Source of the DNA: Ornithinimicrobium pratense
Lineage (GTDB): Bacteria; Actinomycetota; Actinomycetes; Actinomycetales; Dermatophilaceae
Direction: 5' to 3'
DNA length: 64,000 nucleotides
Assembly (NCBI RefSeq): GCF_008843165.1
Contig: NZ_CP044427.1
Span: forward strand, 1,116,001 to 1,180,000
Both the position numbers and the translations under genes were made by a program. Positions 8,747-17,170 of the stretch are shown piece by piece; position 1 is the stretch's first letter, and every line of letters starts with the position of its first letter. The notes below the pieces were generated by a model that saw nothing but the letters and a program-made list of their open reading frames with translations, was not told where the DNA came from and searched no databases.

Positions 8747-9550
8747 TCAGACGCTGGCGACTTCCAGTGCCTGGTGGATCATGCGGTGCCCCTGCTGTTC
8801 GAACGGCTCGTCGCCCACCTGGTAGGCCCAGGCGGCAGTGCCGATCGCCTCACGCACGAGAGTGCGTTGCCACGCGGCGGGCTCCCTAGGATCGCTGCCG
8901 TAGCCTGCCAGGAACGCGGCCTCGAGGTCTGGCCGTCCTTCCCATTCCTGTCGCGCGAGTCTGGCGAGGTCGGTCAGGGCTGGGCGCAACGCCCACCGGC
9001 CGAGGTCGATCACGCGGACGCAGCCCTCGTCGTCCAGCAGCCAGTTGCGTGGCTGCCAGTCACCATGGGTCGGTACCAGCACCGCTGATGCGTGATCGTG
9101 AGTGGCGATGATGCTGCACAGTTCAGTCTCGGTCCCGACATCAATACGGTGTTCCCCATCGAGCCACCGGATCGCCTGAGCGTCCATCCGGGCCTCGCAA
9201 TCCTCGCTGACGGTCGAGGCCTGCTGGTGGAAGGCTACAAGTAGTTCACCGGCTTGGCGGTAGACCTCCGGGTCACCCGCCGCGGGAGTTCCCTGGACCA
9301 GGTTGCCGGGAACAGAAGTGAGGCATATGAAATTCTGCTCGCCGTGGGCGTGCAGGAGCCGGTTGACGCGTTCCCCGTCCAGCCACGGTCCGGTCCAGTC
9401 CCTGTGCGCCGCAATCTCACGGCCAATATGGTGGTTGGTCGGCCCGGAGCTCTTAACCACCACCTCACCGACATGGGTCCTCAGGTGCAGGACGACTGTG
9501 TCCACCAAACCCCAGCTCATGTCCGTCACGACCTCTGCATCCGGAACCAC
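8747..9550 (-). CDS. Aminoglycoside phosphotransferase (APH)-like kinase
   Basis: 267 residues from a GTG at 9550; an ATG at 9520 (MSWGLVDTVV) is an equally good start. The catalytic loop is visible as THGDWQPRNWLL and the metal-binding loop as VIDLGRW, the two signatures of the APH/choline kinase fold. Members phosphorylate small molecules such as aminoglycosides, choline or fructosamines; a resistance role should not be assumed. The next element downstream of its start is an IS110 copy. Confidence 0.85.
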   Translation of the reverse strand: MVPDAEVVTDMSWGLVDTVVLHLRTHVGEVVVKSSGPTNHHIGREIAAHRDWTGPWLDGERVNRLLHAHGEQNFICLTSVPGNLVQGTPAAGDPEVYRQAGELLVAFHQQASTVSEDCEARMDAQAIRWLDGEHRIDVGTETELCSIIATHDHASAVLVPTHGDWQPRNWLLDDEGCVRVIDLGRWALRPALTDLARLARQEWEGRPDLEAAFLAGYGSDPREPAAWQRTLVREAIGTAAWAYQVGDEPFEQQGHRMIHQALEVASV

Positions 9551-9615
9551 CGGTCAACTGTGTGCTGCTGAGCCTGGCTGAGTGTCATGCAAGGCAATCT
9601 ACGAAAGGGCCCGCG

Positions 9616-10979
9616 TTATGTACTTTGGGGGGTTTGTCGCCCCACCCGATGGGATGGCGGCGGACGCCGTGTTTCGGGAGTCCTTCGACAGTCGCTGGGC
9701 AAGGCAGCCCCTGGCGGCAGACATCCCAGGTTCTGGTTGTGGCAAGCAGCGGTGTCGAGGTGCTGCTGCCAGGCCTTGTTCTCGTCGTAGGAGGTGCGGT
9801 AGCGCAGGCAGCCGTGGAGGATCCCGACCCAGCGGTTGGCCAGCTGGCGCAGAGCAGCTTGATGGCCGACTCCTCGTTCTCGCAGGGCCTTGTAGTAGGC
9901 GCGTGCACCGGCTGAGCCGCGCATGGAGCAGAAGGCCCACTGCTGCAGTGCGTCGCCGAGGCGGCGGTTGCGAGCGTACCGGGCGAGCAAGACACGTCTG
10001 GTGCCGGAGGCCCTGGTGATGGGGGCGGTGCCGGCGTAGGCCTTGCGGCCCTTGGCGTCGGCGTACCGGTGCGGGTCGTCGCCGAACTCGCCCAGGATCC
10101 GGGCGCCGAGCACCACACCAAGGCCGGGCAGGCTGGTGTAGATGTCAGCGTCCCGGTGCCGGCCAAAATGCTCGGCCACCACCTGCCCGAGCGGCTCGAT
10201 CTGGGCGTTCAGCACGGTGATCAGCGCCACCTCGGAGCTCACGATCGCGGCGTACGCGTCCTGGATCGGGCCGGGCTGCCGCAGCTCCGGCGCGGTCAGC
10301 ACCTGCCGGATCTTCTCCGCCCGGGCGGGCACGTCGCGCCGGTTCGCCGCGGTCAACGCCCGGACGATCTTGGCCTTGGACAGCCTGGCGGCGGTGTCCG
10401 GGGCGGACGCCTGCGCCCGCAGCGCCAGGGTGTCCGGGTCGTCCAGGCCGCCGAACGCGGCCAGCGCGGCGGGAAAGAACTCCCTTAGCGCCGAACGCAG
10501 GCGCAGCACGTACCGGGTCCGGTCCCAGATCATCGACTGGTGCGCCCGGGCGCTGACCTTGACCGACTCCCCGGTCGCGCTGTCCCCGGCGACCGGGCGG
10601 TGATGGGCCCGGTCCAGGCGCACGATCTCAGCCAGCAGGTGCGCGTCCGCGGTGTCCGACTTCGCCCCAGAAGTGGAGTGCCGCTCCCGGTAGCGTGCCA
10701 CCGACATCGGGTTCAACCCGTACACGGTGTACCCGGCCGCGACCAGTGCCCCGACCCACGGGCCGCGGTCGGTCTCGATACCGACGACAATTTGGGCGGC
10801 CGCCTCGGCCGGGTCCAGGTCCGCCCACTCCGGTGGTGCATGCTCAGCGACCAGGGCGTGCAGCCGGGTGATTCCGACCAGCCCCTCGGGCAGGCGTCTT
10901 CGCGCCAGGATCCGTCCCTGGTCGTCGACGAGCTCGACGTCGTGGTGGTCCTCGGCCCAGTCATACCTATGAACAACAT
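9616..10979 (-). pseudogene. IS110-family transposase with a single-base frameshift at its start
   Basis: The long frame (from 10725 down and open upstream) has the IS110 N-terminal RuvC-like DEDD region (DWAEDHHDVELV, GIETDRGPW, KSDTADAHLLA) and the C-terminal transposase 20 domain with SLPGLG and AGTAP. A perfect ribosome-binding site AGGAGGAAA precedes ATG 10979, which reads MLFIGM. That frame breaks after about five codons. Adding one G after GGT gives MLFIG-DDWAEDHH in one frame. No ATG or GTG start exists in the long frame above 10725. So the element is inactive or the base was missed. The last ~45 residues may lie beyond the natural end. Confidence 0.85.
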
Positions 10980-11334
10980 CGCCTTTCCTCCTGCGCCCCG
11001 TCGCGTTCCGTTGTCAGCAGCAGCGTGGAGGAGGACTTCCGCCGATCTAATGTCAAGTGCTCACCCGAACGATCTGAGGGCACGTCATCCCAGCAGCGGT
11101 CACGCCTCCTCACGACCAGCGGGCGCACGGTCTGCCGCAAGACCTCGACGATCAGATTCGAAGAGTGCTGACCCGCCCGCCGCTACCGGAACCGAGCCTG
11201 CCAGAGGATCGGTACAACCCATTAGATGAGTGTGTCGCCGGGGTGGGCACGGGCAGGTCCGATGGGTGCGGTGGGTGATCTAGTGAGATGGAAAACGGGC
11301 ACACTTGGCGGCCTCGATCTGCTTCAGTGGCCCA
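10980..11334. other. Non-coding leader of the first IS110 element, no gene
   Basis: This stretch lies upstream of the minus-strand IS110 transposase start and contains its ribosome-binding site (complement of TTTCCTCCT at 10983-10991). No credible gene is seen. In IS110-group elements the 5' non-coding end gives rise to a structured guide (bridge) RNA, so that RNA, if present, would map here. The outer boundary of the element cannot be fixed by eye. Confidence 0.45.
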
Positions 11335-12234
11335 GTGAATATCACACAGGTAACGCCGAGCGTTGACCAACTTCCCACCCTTGCCAACCGGTTGAGTCTC
11401 TGGCAGGAGGACCCCTGGGTCGGTCACGTGCACCCGGGTGATCTCGGCTGGCACTCGTCTGTCGGACCCGAGCAGATGGCTCGTGACCTGCGGGTCTGGG
11501 TCCTCGACGGTGAGCCCATCGCGCTGGGGATGCTCGACGGGTCCGAGGTCCTGCGGATGACGATCGCTCCAGAGTTCGTCAACGATCGGGTCATAGCTCG
11601 CCAGCTCGCAGTTGACCTCAACGATGCGGAGGCGGGGGTGTTTGCGGGCGACAATGCCATCGTGGAAGCGCGCGGTGCGGCTGCGCTGGGCGAGGTTCTG
11701 AAAGCGGGCGGGTGGGTCGATGACGAGCCATGGACGCCGATGAACCTGGACCTCACCGGCACGCTGGACATAACGCGCTTAAATAACTCGGGCCTTCGGA
11801 TCGAGGAGGTCGGCCCGGAGGCCGCCCATGCCTGGACGAGCACTCACTGGTCTGCTTTCAAGGGAACACCATTCGATGACGATTCTCGGGCCCGATTCGT
11901 CCAGCGGTGGACGCGGATGATGACCGGGCCGTTCGCCGACCGTGCCCACAGCCTTGTCGCCTACGACGCCGAAGGCACGCCGGTAGCCGTGACCACTGTG
12001 TGGACCGCCGGCGAAGGCAGGCCGGGACTCATCGAGCCGATGGGGGTGCACGGTGATCACCACGGAAAGGGCTATGGCGTCGCGATCACGATTGCTGGCG
12101 CCAGGACCCTCCAGCAGCAAGGAGCAACTTCTGCGGCTGTCGTTGCGGAGGATTCGAATCCCGCCGCCTTGGCCACCTACCTCTCCGCTGGCTTCCTCCC
12201 TCTCGGAACAGCCACCGACCTCAAGCGCCCGTAA
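11335..12234 (+). CDS. GNAT family N-acetyltransferase
   Basis: About 299 residues from GTG 11335 (VNITQVTP); a TTG at 11305 is possible. The acetyl-CoA binding signature is seen near residue 245 as HGKGYGVAI, followed by VAEDSNPAALATYLSAGF, the classical GNAT C-terminal pattern. The N-terminal half looks like a second, degenerate GNAT-like domain, as in other two-domain members. It would acetylate an amine on a small molecule or protein; substrate unknown. Confidence 0.85.
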   Translation: MNITQVTPSVDQLPTLANRLSLWQEDPWVGHVHPGDLGWHSSVGPEQMARDLRVWVLDGEPIALGMLDGSEVLRMTIAPEFVNDRVIARQLAVDLNDAEAGVFAGDNAIVEARGAAALGEVLKAGGWVDDEPWTPMNLDLTGTLDITRLNNSGLRIEEVGPEAAHAWTSTHWSAFKGTPFDDDSRARFVQRWTRMMTGPFADRAHSLVAYDAEGTPVAVTTVWTAGEGRPGLIEPMGVHGDHHGKGYGVAITIAGARTLQQQGATSAAVVAEDSNPAALATYLSAGFLPLGTATDLKRP

Positions 12235-12569
12235 GCCGCTCTCACCACGAATGTCCGCCCATCGCCACGACCGGTCAGCGGCAGAACAGGATTTCGCGTG
12301 AGCCAACGCGTGACCGCAGGCGTTCTGCCGTCACCGCGGCCACCCGAGTCATTCAGGGCGAAGGTGTGTCGAGTGCTCAGCCGCAGCGCCGTGAACGCAA
12401 TGACTGCTTGGACGTGCCTGGTGTCAGGGGCGCCGCCGCCCTGCACGCAATCCGGCTCGACAGGTCCCGTCTTCGGCCGCGCGAAGGTATGAGGGTGCAG
12501 CGTCTTTGGCGGCCCTATTCGAAAAGTCGTAGTCGGAGGTAGGTTGGACCTTCCGGGCTCAAGGAGGTC
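12235..12569. other. 335-bp non-coding stretch
   Basis: No gene is supported here on either strand. The right end carries a strong ribosome-binding site (AAGGAGGTC, 12561-12569) for the small membrane protein that follows. Confidence 0.5.
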
Positions 12570-12815
12570 ATGATGGGTTCACGCTTCAGGGCGCTGTACG
12601 CGCTGCTGGCCTTCACTCTGGTCGTTTGGGCTTTCATGTGGCCAGCAGTCCTGCCGCTCATCCTCCTTGTCGGGCTCGCTCTCATCGCGGGTGTTCACGC
12701 ACTGGTCGCCATGGACGTTCGGAGCGGCTCCCCAGGGCAGGGGATGGAACAGCGCATCGACGTGGCGCGGTCGCGCTACCCCAGCGTGTCAAGAGACAAT
12801 TGGACTTCCCTGTAG
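12570..12815 (+). CDS. Small two-helix membrane protein, unknown function
   Basis: 81 residues. The start at ATG 12570 (or 12573) is decided by an almost perfect ribosome-binding site AAGGAGGTC directly before it. Two hydrophobic segments (about residues 9-25 and 28-48, joined by a Pro) form a helical hairpin, followed by a charged cytosolic-like tail of about 30 residues. I recognise no family. The clear start signal is the main evidence that it is a real gene. Confidence 0.65.
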   Translation: MMGSRFRALYALLAFTLVVWAFMWPAVLPLILLVGLALIAGVHALVAMDVRSGSPGQGMEQRIDVARSRYPSVSRDNWTSL

Positions 12816-12831
12816 GCGGCATGATCGCGCA

Positions 12832-13389
12832 CTAGGTTTCGTGAAGTAGTGTCAATGCGCCGCGGAGTGCGGCAAAGTTGTCCGTGGTGTCGATTACGGT
12901 CCGGGAACCGTCGCGCTCGAGGTTCCAGGGCACCCATCCGTCCTGCTGAACGTCTCTCCACGCTGGAACGCGGTGGTCGGGGATATCGGGCGTGCGGTTC
13001 TCGACCCGACGGCGGTGCTCGTCCTCATCCGTCAACGACGTCTCGATGACGATGAGCTTGGCCCCTGCCGCGTATGCGGTGGACCTCCAACCGACGCGGG
13101 CTTCGGGAACCGGGTTCACTGCGTCGACGATCACACTGCTACGAGTAACAGGTTGGAAGCAGCGAGCTCGTGGATGACGACGTTACCCATCTGCACCGAC
13201 GTCGTCGCGCAGGCGGCCCAAGGCCGTCTCGACCCCGTCCACGCGTAGATAGCAGGCGCGTGTGGCAGCGGCCAGCCCCTTGGCCAGTGTGGTCTTCCCC
13301 GTTCCAGGTCGGCCAGCGACCACAAGCAACCACGGACAACTCACGGGCTCTACCGCTCCAGTCTCAACCCTTCCCGACACCCTCCCCAT
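12832..13389 (-). pseudogene. P-loop kinase (AAA/zeta-toxin-like) with two compensating frameshifts
   Basis: Three frames on the minus strand together make one protein. The first (13389 down to 13183) carries Walker A VVAGRPGTGKTT. Reading then has to shift near 13183-13186 (a TAA created by one extra A) into a frame with VVIHELAASNLLL, then shift again near 13133 (one base missing) into VIVDAVNPVPEARVGW and on to the end at 12832. Repairing both gives 185 residues of a small P-loop kinase with the DAVNP motif. Either the gene has decayed or the sequence has two indel errors. Members phosphorylate small molecules. Confidence 0.75.
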
Positions 13390-13545
13390 TCAACCAGCCG
13401 TGGGAGACCACCTAGCTCGGCACGATCACGACCCGCGGCATGAGAGTGCCCTTGTCGGGGCGTCATCTGCGGAACTGGCGGGGCCGTGCAGGTCGTGCAT
13501 GGAGTGAGCTAGGGATGCACGCACTTGAGGCGGGAAGATGCTCTT

Positions 13546-14415
13546 CTACTGCCAGGGGTCCTCGTCGTAGACCTGGAAGAGGTTGTCGACAGGAGAGCCG
13601 GGACACAGTCGGGCCCACTCATCAGCGAGCTCTCCGCTGTTGGCTCTGGACCCTCCGCCATAGGCCGCGTCGGCCCCTGGCTCGGCGATCATGATCTCGA
13701 CCTCGGGGAAGGTCGCGTAGATGCCCGCCCCGCCCTGGTGGTCACCCCGATGGCCTCGTGCGTTCGGAAGGACCAGCCCCGTGCGCACACCGTCGTGGTT
13801 GATCACAGCACAACCGTCGTCCGTGAAGGTCACCCTGCCCTCGAGGAGTGCCGCGTCGCCCCCTTGTTCGGGGTCCCACACGAATGTCGGCACGTCGTAC
13901 CAACCAAGGTCGGCAGCAGTGGGAAGCCGGGTCGGCACCGCAGCGTCGGGGGGTGCCGGCTCCGTTGCCGAGGGGCCATGTGCTGGTTCGTCGTTGACCA
14001 TGACGACTTCCGGACCGTCGTAGGCGCCGCAAGTTGCAGTCCAGGACTCGTTCGGGTCGACCCAGCCCCCGGCGTAGCTGAGCGGTTGACCCTCGACCCC
14101 GTACAGATCACCGTGTTCGTCAATGACGGCCCGTGCACCGTTGCTGTAGCGAATGCCGGTGGCGTTGGGGAACACCAGAGGAAGCGCCTTGTCCTCCTGA
14201 CCGGGCTGGTAGAGCATCGTGCAACCTTCGTCGGTGAACCCCAGATGGCCAGTGACTCCTGCGTCCATTCCGCCGTCGCGGCCCCACTCATAGGTCGGGA
14301 CGTCGAACGTCACGGCACCCTCCGGCAGCTCTGCAGGGCCAGTGTTCTGCCCGCACCCAGCGAGCAGCCCGACCAAGGCAACGCCCACAATGGGGCCGAC
14401 AGCTGATGTCCGCAT
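13546..14415 (-). CDS. Lipoprotein with an internal domain duplication, unknown function
   Basis: 289 residues. The N-terminus is a lipoprotein signal with lipobox LLAGC (Cys at about residue 21), so the mature protein would be anchored to the outer face of the membrane. A GAGGAG ribosome-binding site lies 7 bp before ATG 14415. Two related units follow: one opens VPTYEWGRDGGMDAG with FTDEGCTML and LVFPNA, the other VPTFVWDPEQGGDAA with FTDDGCAVI and LVLPNA. A Pro-rich linker of about 20 residues separates them. The repeat is plainly visible; no known family is recognised. Confidence 0.85.
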   Translation of the reverse strand: MRTSAVGPIVGVALVGLLAGCGQNTGPAELPEGAVTFDVPTYEWGRDGGMDAGVTGHLGFTDEGCTMLYQPGQEDKALPLVFPNATGIRYSNGARAVIDEHGDLYGVEGQPLSYAGGWVDPNESWTATCGAYDGPEVVMVNDEPAHGPSATEPAPPDAAVPTRLPTAADLGWYDVPTFVWDPEQGGDAALLEGRVTFTDDGCAVINHDGVRTGLVLPNARGHRGDHQGGAGIYATFPEVEIMIAEPGADAAYGGGSRANSGELADEWARLCPGSPVDNLFQVYDEDPWQ

Positions 14416-14673
14416 CGTTCACTCCTCGCTGACCCGCCCGATGTAAGTTCAGACGCGGCACCGCGCATCTGAGTTCCCGAGCCCAATATGCCAGCACGGC
14501 CCGAACTCCCCCGACGGCGGCAGAGAGGTGTTCCGCGGAACACTTCGAGCCAGTCCCACGCTGACGGACCGCGGCATAGGAAGGCGTTGTAGCGCTGGGG
14601 TCTGGACGTGAGGAACGTCCTCCTGATGCGCTTGTCGGGCTTGGTATCCCATCGCCTTCAGGAGGACGTCCCA
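14416..14673 (+). other. Leader region of the second IS110 element
   Basis: Between the divergent lipoprotein gene and the transposase start lie 258 bp without a gene. They hold a perfect 16-bp palindrome GTGTTCCGCGGAACAC (14528-14543) and a longer hairpin at the transposase ribosome-binding site (listed separately). IS110-group elements encode their bridge RNA in this position, so this is the place to look for it. The element's left boundary lies somewhere here but is not definable by eye. Confidence 0.5.
14615..14669 (+). promoter_or_regulatory. Hairpin that can hide the transposase ribosome-binding site
   Basis: A perfect 12-bp inverted repeat, ACGTCCTCCTGA (14615-14626) and TCAGGAGGACGT (14658-14669), encloses a 31-nt loop. 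The right arm contains the AGGAGG ribosome-binding site of the transposase start at 14674. In an RNA read from outside the element the site would be paired and translation blocked. Such protection against read-through transcription is known for several insertion sequences. Confidence 0.65.
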
Positions 14674-16023
14674 ATGTCTAACCGTAGTGGTGTCTCGCGT
14701 GGTGACCGGAACAGGAACGCCCGGCTGGCCCGGCTGCGTGCAGCGGTCCCGGTAAGCAATGCAATCGTTGGCATCGACCTGGCCGAGCGCAAGCAGATGG
14801 TTGTGGTGTGCGACCACGACTCCCGGGTCCTGGCCCGGCGCACCTTTCGGTGCAAGGCCTGGGACCTGGGGGCGGCGTTGGACTGGGCCGCCGGCCACGC
14901 TGCCCGGCGCGGCTTCAGTGGGGTGACTGTGTCGTGCGAGCCGACCGGGCACCGGTGGCGGATCCTGGGCCAGCTCGCCACCGACCGGGGCATGGGCTTT
15001 GTGTGCGTGCAGCCGACGATCTCTTCGTGGGCGCGCAAGTCTGAGGATCTGACGTTCGACAAGACCGACGACAAGGACGCCGTCCTGATCGCCCGGCTGG
15101 TCGGACAGCTGCGCTGCTACCTTCCCGAGCCGGTCGATGAGACCTGGGGCCGGTTGCGTCACCTGGGCACCCGCCGCGCCCAGCTGCTCGAGGAGCACGT
15201 CGCGTGCGTGCAGCAGCTGCGTGACCTGCTCGAGTGCGTCTGGCCCGCGGTCCTGACCGCGGCCGCGCAACCGTTCAAGTCCACCACCTGGGTCGCCGCA
15301 CTGACCGTCATCCTGCGCCGCGACGGCGGCGACCTGGACCGGACCCGTCGCCTGGGCGCGGCCCGGTTCGAGCGTCTTGTCCGGACCGAGATGGTTCGTC
15401 GTGGGAAGGTGCGCCCGTGCCTGCGGATCGTGCGGAAGGTGTACGCCGCCCTGGCCGACCGTGCCGGTGTCCTGGACCACCGGGCCGGGGCGCTGGAACG
15501 CGCGGAGTGGGTGCTGAGTGACTGGGACACGGCCCGGGCCCAGCAGGTCGACGTGGAGATTCGCATGGTCACCGTCCTGGACCAGCTAGACCTGACCGGC
15601 CTGGTCACCACCATCCCCGGCCTGTCCGCGGTCGGCGCCGCGGCGATCCTGGCCGAGACCGGGGACCTGTCCAGGTTCACCTCCGCCCGGGCCGTGGTCA
15701 AGCACGCCGGCCTGGCCCCGCGGGAGCGGATGTCGGGGACGTTCACCGGCAAGGCGAGGCTGACCGGCGCCGGACGACCTGGCCTGCGGACCGCGGCGTG
15801 GCGGGCGGTGTGGGGGTGCCTGCAGACGAACAAGGTCTACGCCGCCCGGTACCGGCACCTGACCACCCGGGAGACGAACAAGCTGAAGGCGACGCAGGCG
15901 CAGACCATCATCGCCGCGGCGATCCTGCGCCAGCTGCACGCCGTCGTCGTCCACCGCCAGGCCTGGGACCCCGCCCTGGCCGCCGGCACCACCAAGACCC
16001 AGGGGCCGCTCGTGGCGGCCTGA
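14674..16023 (+). CDS. IS110-family transposase
   Basis: 449 residues from ATG 14674, selected because AGGAGG lies 8-9 bp upstream. The N-terminal DEDD domain is visible (AIVGIDLAERKQMVVVCD, SCEPTGHRW, KTDDKDAVLIARL) and the C-terminal domain has TTIPGLSAVGAAAILAE and AGLAPRE followed by the serine-containing region of transposase 20. It is intact and clearly different from the decayed IS110 copy near 10 kb. It would catalyse site-specific insertion through a serine-linked mechanism. It is slightly longer than the usual ~400 residues because of a C-terminal tail. Confidence 0.92.
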   Translation: MSNRSGVSRGDRNRNARLARLRAAVPVSNAIVGIDLAERKQMVVVCDHDSRVLARRTFRCKAWDLGAALDWAAGHAARRGFSGVTVSCEPTGHRWRILGQLATDRGMGFVCVQPTISSWARKSEDLTFDKTDDKDAVLIARLVGQLRCYLPEPVDETWGRLRHLGTRRAQLLEEHVACVQQLRDLLECVWPAVLTAAAQPFKSTTWVAALTVILRRDGGDLDRTRRLGAARFERLVRTEMVRRGKVRPCLRIVRKVYAALADRAGVLDHRAGALERAEWVLSDWDTARAQQVDVEIRMVTVLDQLDLTGLVTTIPGLSAVGAAAILAETGDLSRFTSARAVVKHAGLAPRERMSGTFTGKARLTGAGRPGLRTAAWRAVWGCLQTNKVYAARYRHLTTRETNKLKATQAQTIIAAAILRQLHAVVVHRQAWDPALAAGTTKTQGPLVAA

Positions 16024-16285
16024 CCCCCAACACGTCGAGCGAGGCGTTCGCGCGTCACCAGCAGGGCCGGGGCGAGCCTTCCGCGGCATTGAGAACCCTC
16101 ACCGGTATCTCGTCTGTCATCAAGGGCCGCCCCGGCCCGTCGTCACCGAACCCGATCACACGCTGTCGAGCCACAAGCTCCATTACCGCTATGCAGGGAC
16201 GACGATGGGCCAACGGCACCCGGACCCACTTGACGTAGAACGCCTCACGCTGATGACAGGGCGGACGAACGCATACCGGCGACGG
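16024..16285. other. Non-coding right flank of the second IS110 element
   Basis: No gene is supported between the transposase stop and the end of the convergent phosphotransferase gene. It must contain the right end of the IS110 element, but IS110 elements lack long inverted repeats and the end cannot be placed by eye. Confidence 0.4.
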
Positions 16286-17170
16286 CTAGCGAAGCGCGTT
16301 CAGCTCGTCGAGGGTGCGATGGCCGCGCTCGACCACCCCTGGGACGACATCGTGGCGCCCGAGACGAATGGGCCACTCGAGCTGCAGAAGGACCTGTGTC
16401 GCTGCGAGCGCCGCGGCCCAGTCCCAGCCGACCAGGTCGAGGATTCTCGTCCACAGTCGCCTGCGGACACCTTCCAGCGGATCCTGGAAGGTGTGCCACT
16501 GGAGGGTGGTGAGATCGGTCGCCCGCGTGCCGCTCCCTGCGTTCCCGATGTCCACGACCGCCACCACCGCTCCGTCACGGACCAGGACGTTGCTCGGGTT
16601 GAGATCGGCATGGACCATGTCAGGCGTTCCTCGTGGTGGTGGGACGTCGGCACACACGAGCCGCAGGCGCTCGACCAGGGCCGACACCGCGCAGCAGTAC
16701 CCCGAGAGGCCGGCGACAGCCGACTCCCGACCGGTGACGACCAGCCAGGCGTATTCCCAGTGGTCGTAGGGCTCGGAGGCTTGGCCGGCCTGGAGCTCGA
16801 TGATCTCCATCAGCTGCTCGACGAGGGACGGGGTCAGCTCTTGCACGGGAGCCCCGTCGACGAAGTCCGTCAGATGCCACACGTGAGTAGTCGTGGCCCC
16901 GACTCCGAGCCAGGCCGGGGTGGGATAGCCGCGCCCGCGCATGTGCCCGACCACTCTTTGGGCTCGCAACGTCTCGTGCAAGTGGTCGGGGTGTGTGCGA
17001 GGCACTGCTTTGAGCACTGCGTCTGCTCTTCCGGCCAGGTGGACGCGCATGGCACCCGCGTTGACGCCTCCGGACAGGCGACTGAGCAGGGTGACCTCTG
17101 CCCCGACCACGCTGGCCACGTCGTCGAGGACCTCGGCCGGCAGCCCTTCGGGGTGGGTCCCTCGGTTCAT
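16286..17170 (-). CDS. Aminoglycoside phosphotransferase (APH)-like kinase
   Basis: 294 residues from ATG 17170. The catalytic loop reads MVHADLNPSNVLV and the metal-binding loop VVDIGNAGSG, in the order and spacing of the APH family. It differs in sequence from the APH-like protein encoded near 9 kb, so it is not a duplicate. Substrate is unknown. It sits alone, convergent with the IS110 element. Confidence 0.87.
   Translation of the reverse strand: MNRGTHPEGLPAEVLDDVASVVGAEVTLLSRLSGGVNAGAMRVHLAGRADAVLKAVPRTHPDHLHETLRAQRVVGHMRGRGYPTPAWLGVGATTTHVWHLTDFVDGAPVQELTPSLVEQLMEIIELQAGQASEPYDHWEYAWLVVTGRESAVAGLSGYCCAVSALVERLRLVCADVPPPRGTPDMVHADLNPSNVLVRDGAVVAVVDIGNAGSGTRATDLTTLQWHTFQDPLEGVRRRLWTRILDLVGWDWAAALAATQVLLQLEWPIRLGRHDVVPGVVERGHRTLDELNALR

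Noticed and set aside
12140-12165. GATTCGAATCCCGCC resembling a tRNA T-arm
   Set aside because: It lies within the GNAT gene and no acceptor or anticodon stem can be built around it. No tRNA or rRNA gene was seen in the window.
8747-17170. Antibiotic-resistance island (two APH-like genes and an ANT-like gene at 24 kb)
   Set aside because: The kinases are distant members of broad families, lie apart from each other, and lack integron or resistance-gene context; substrate cannot be inferred.
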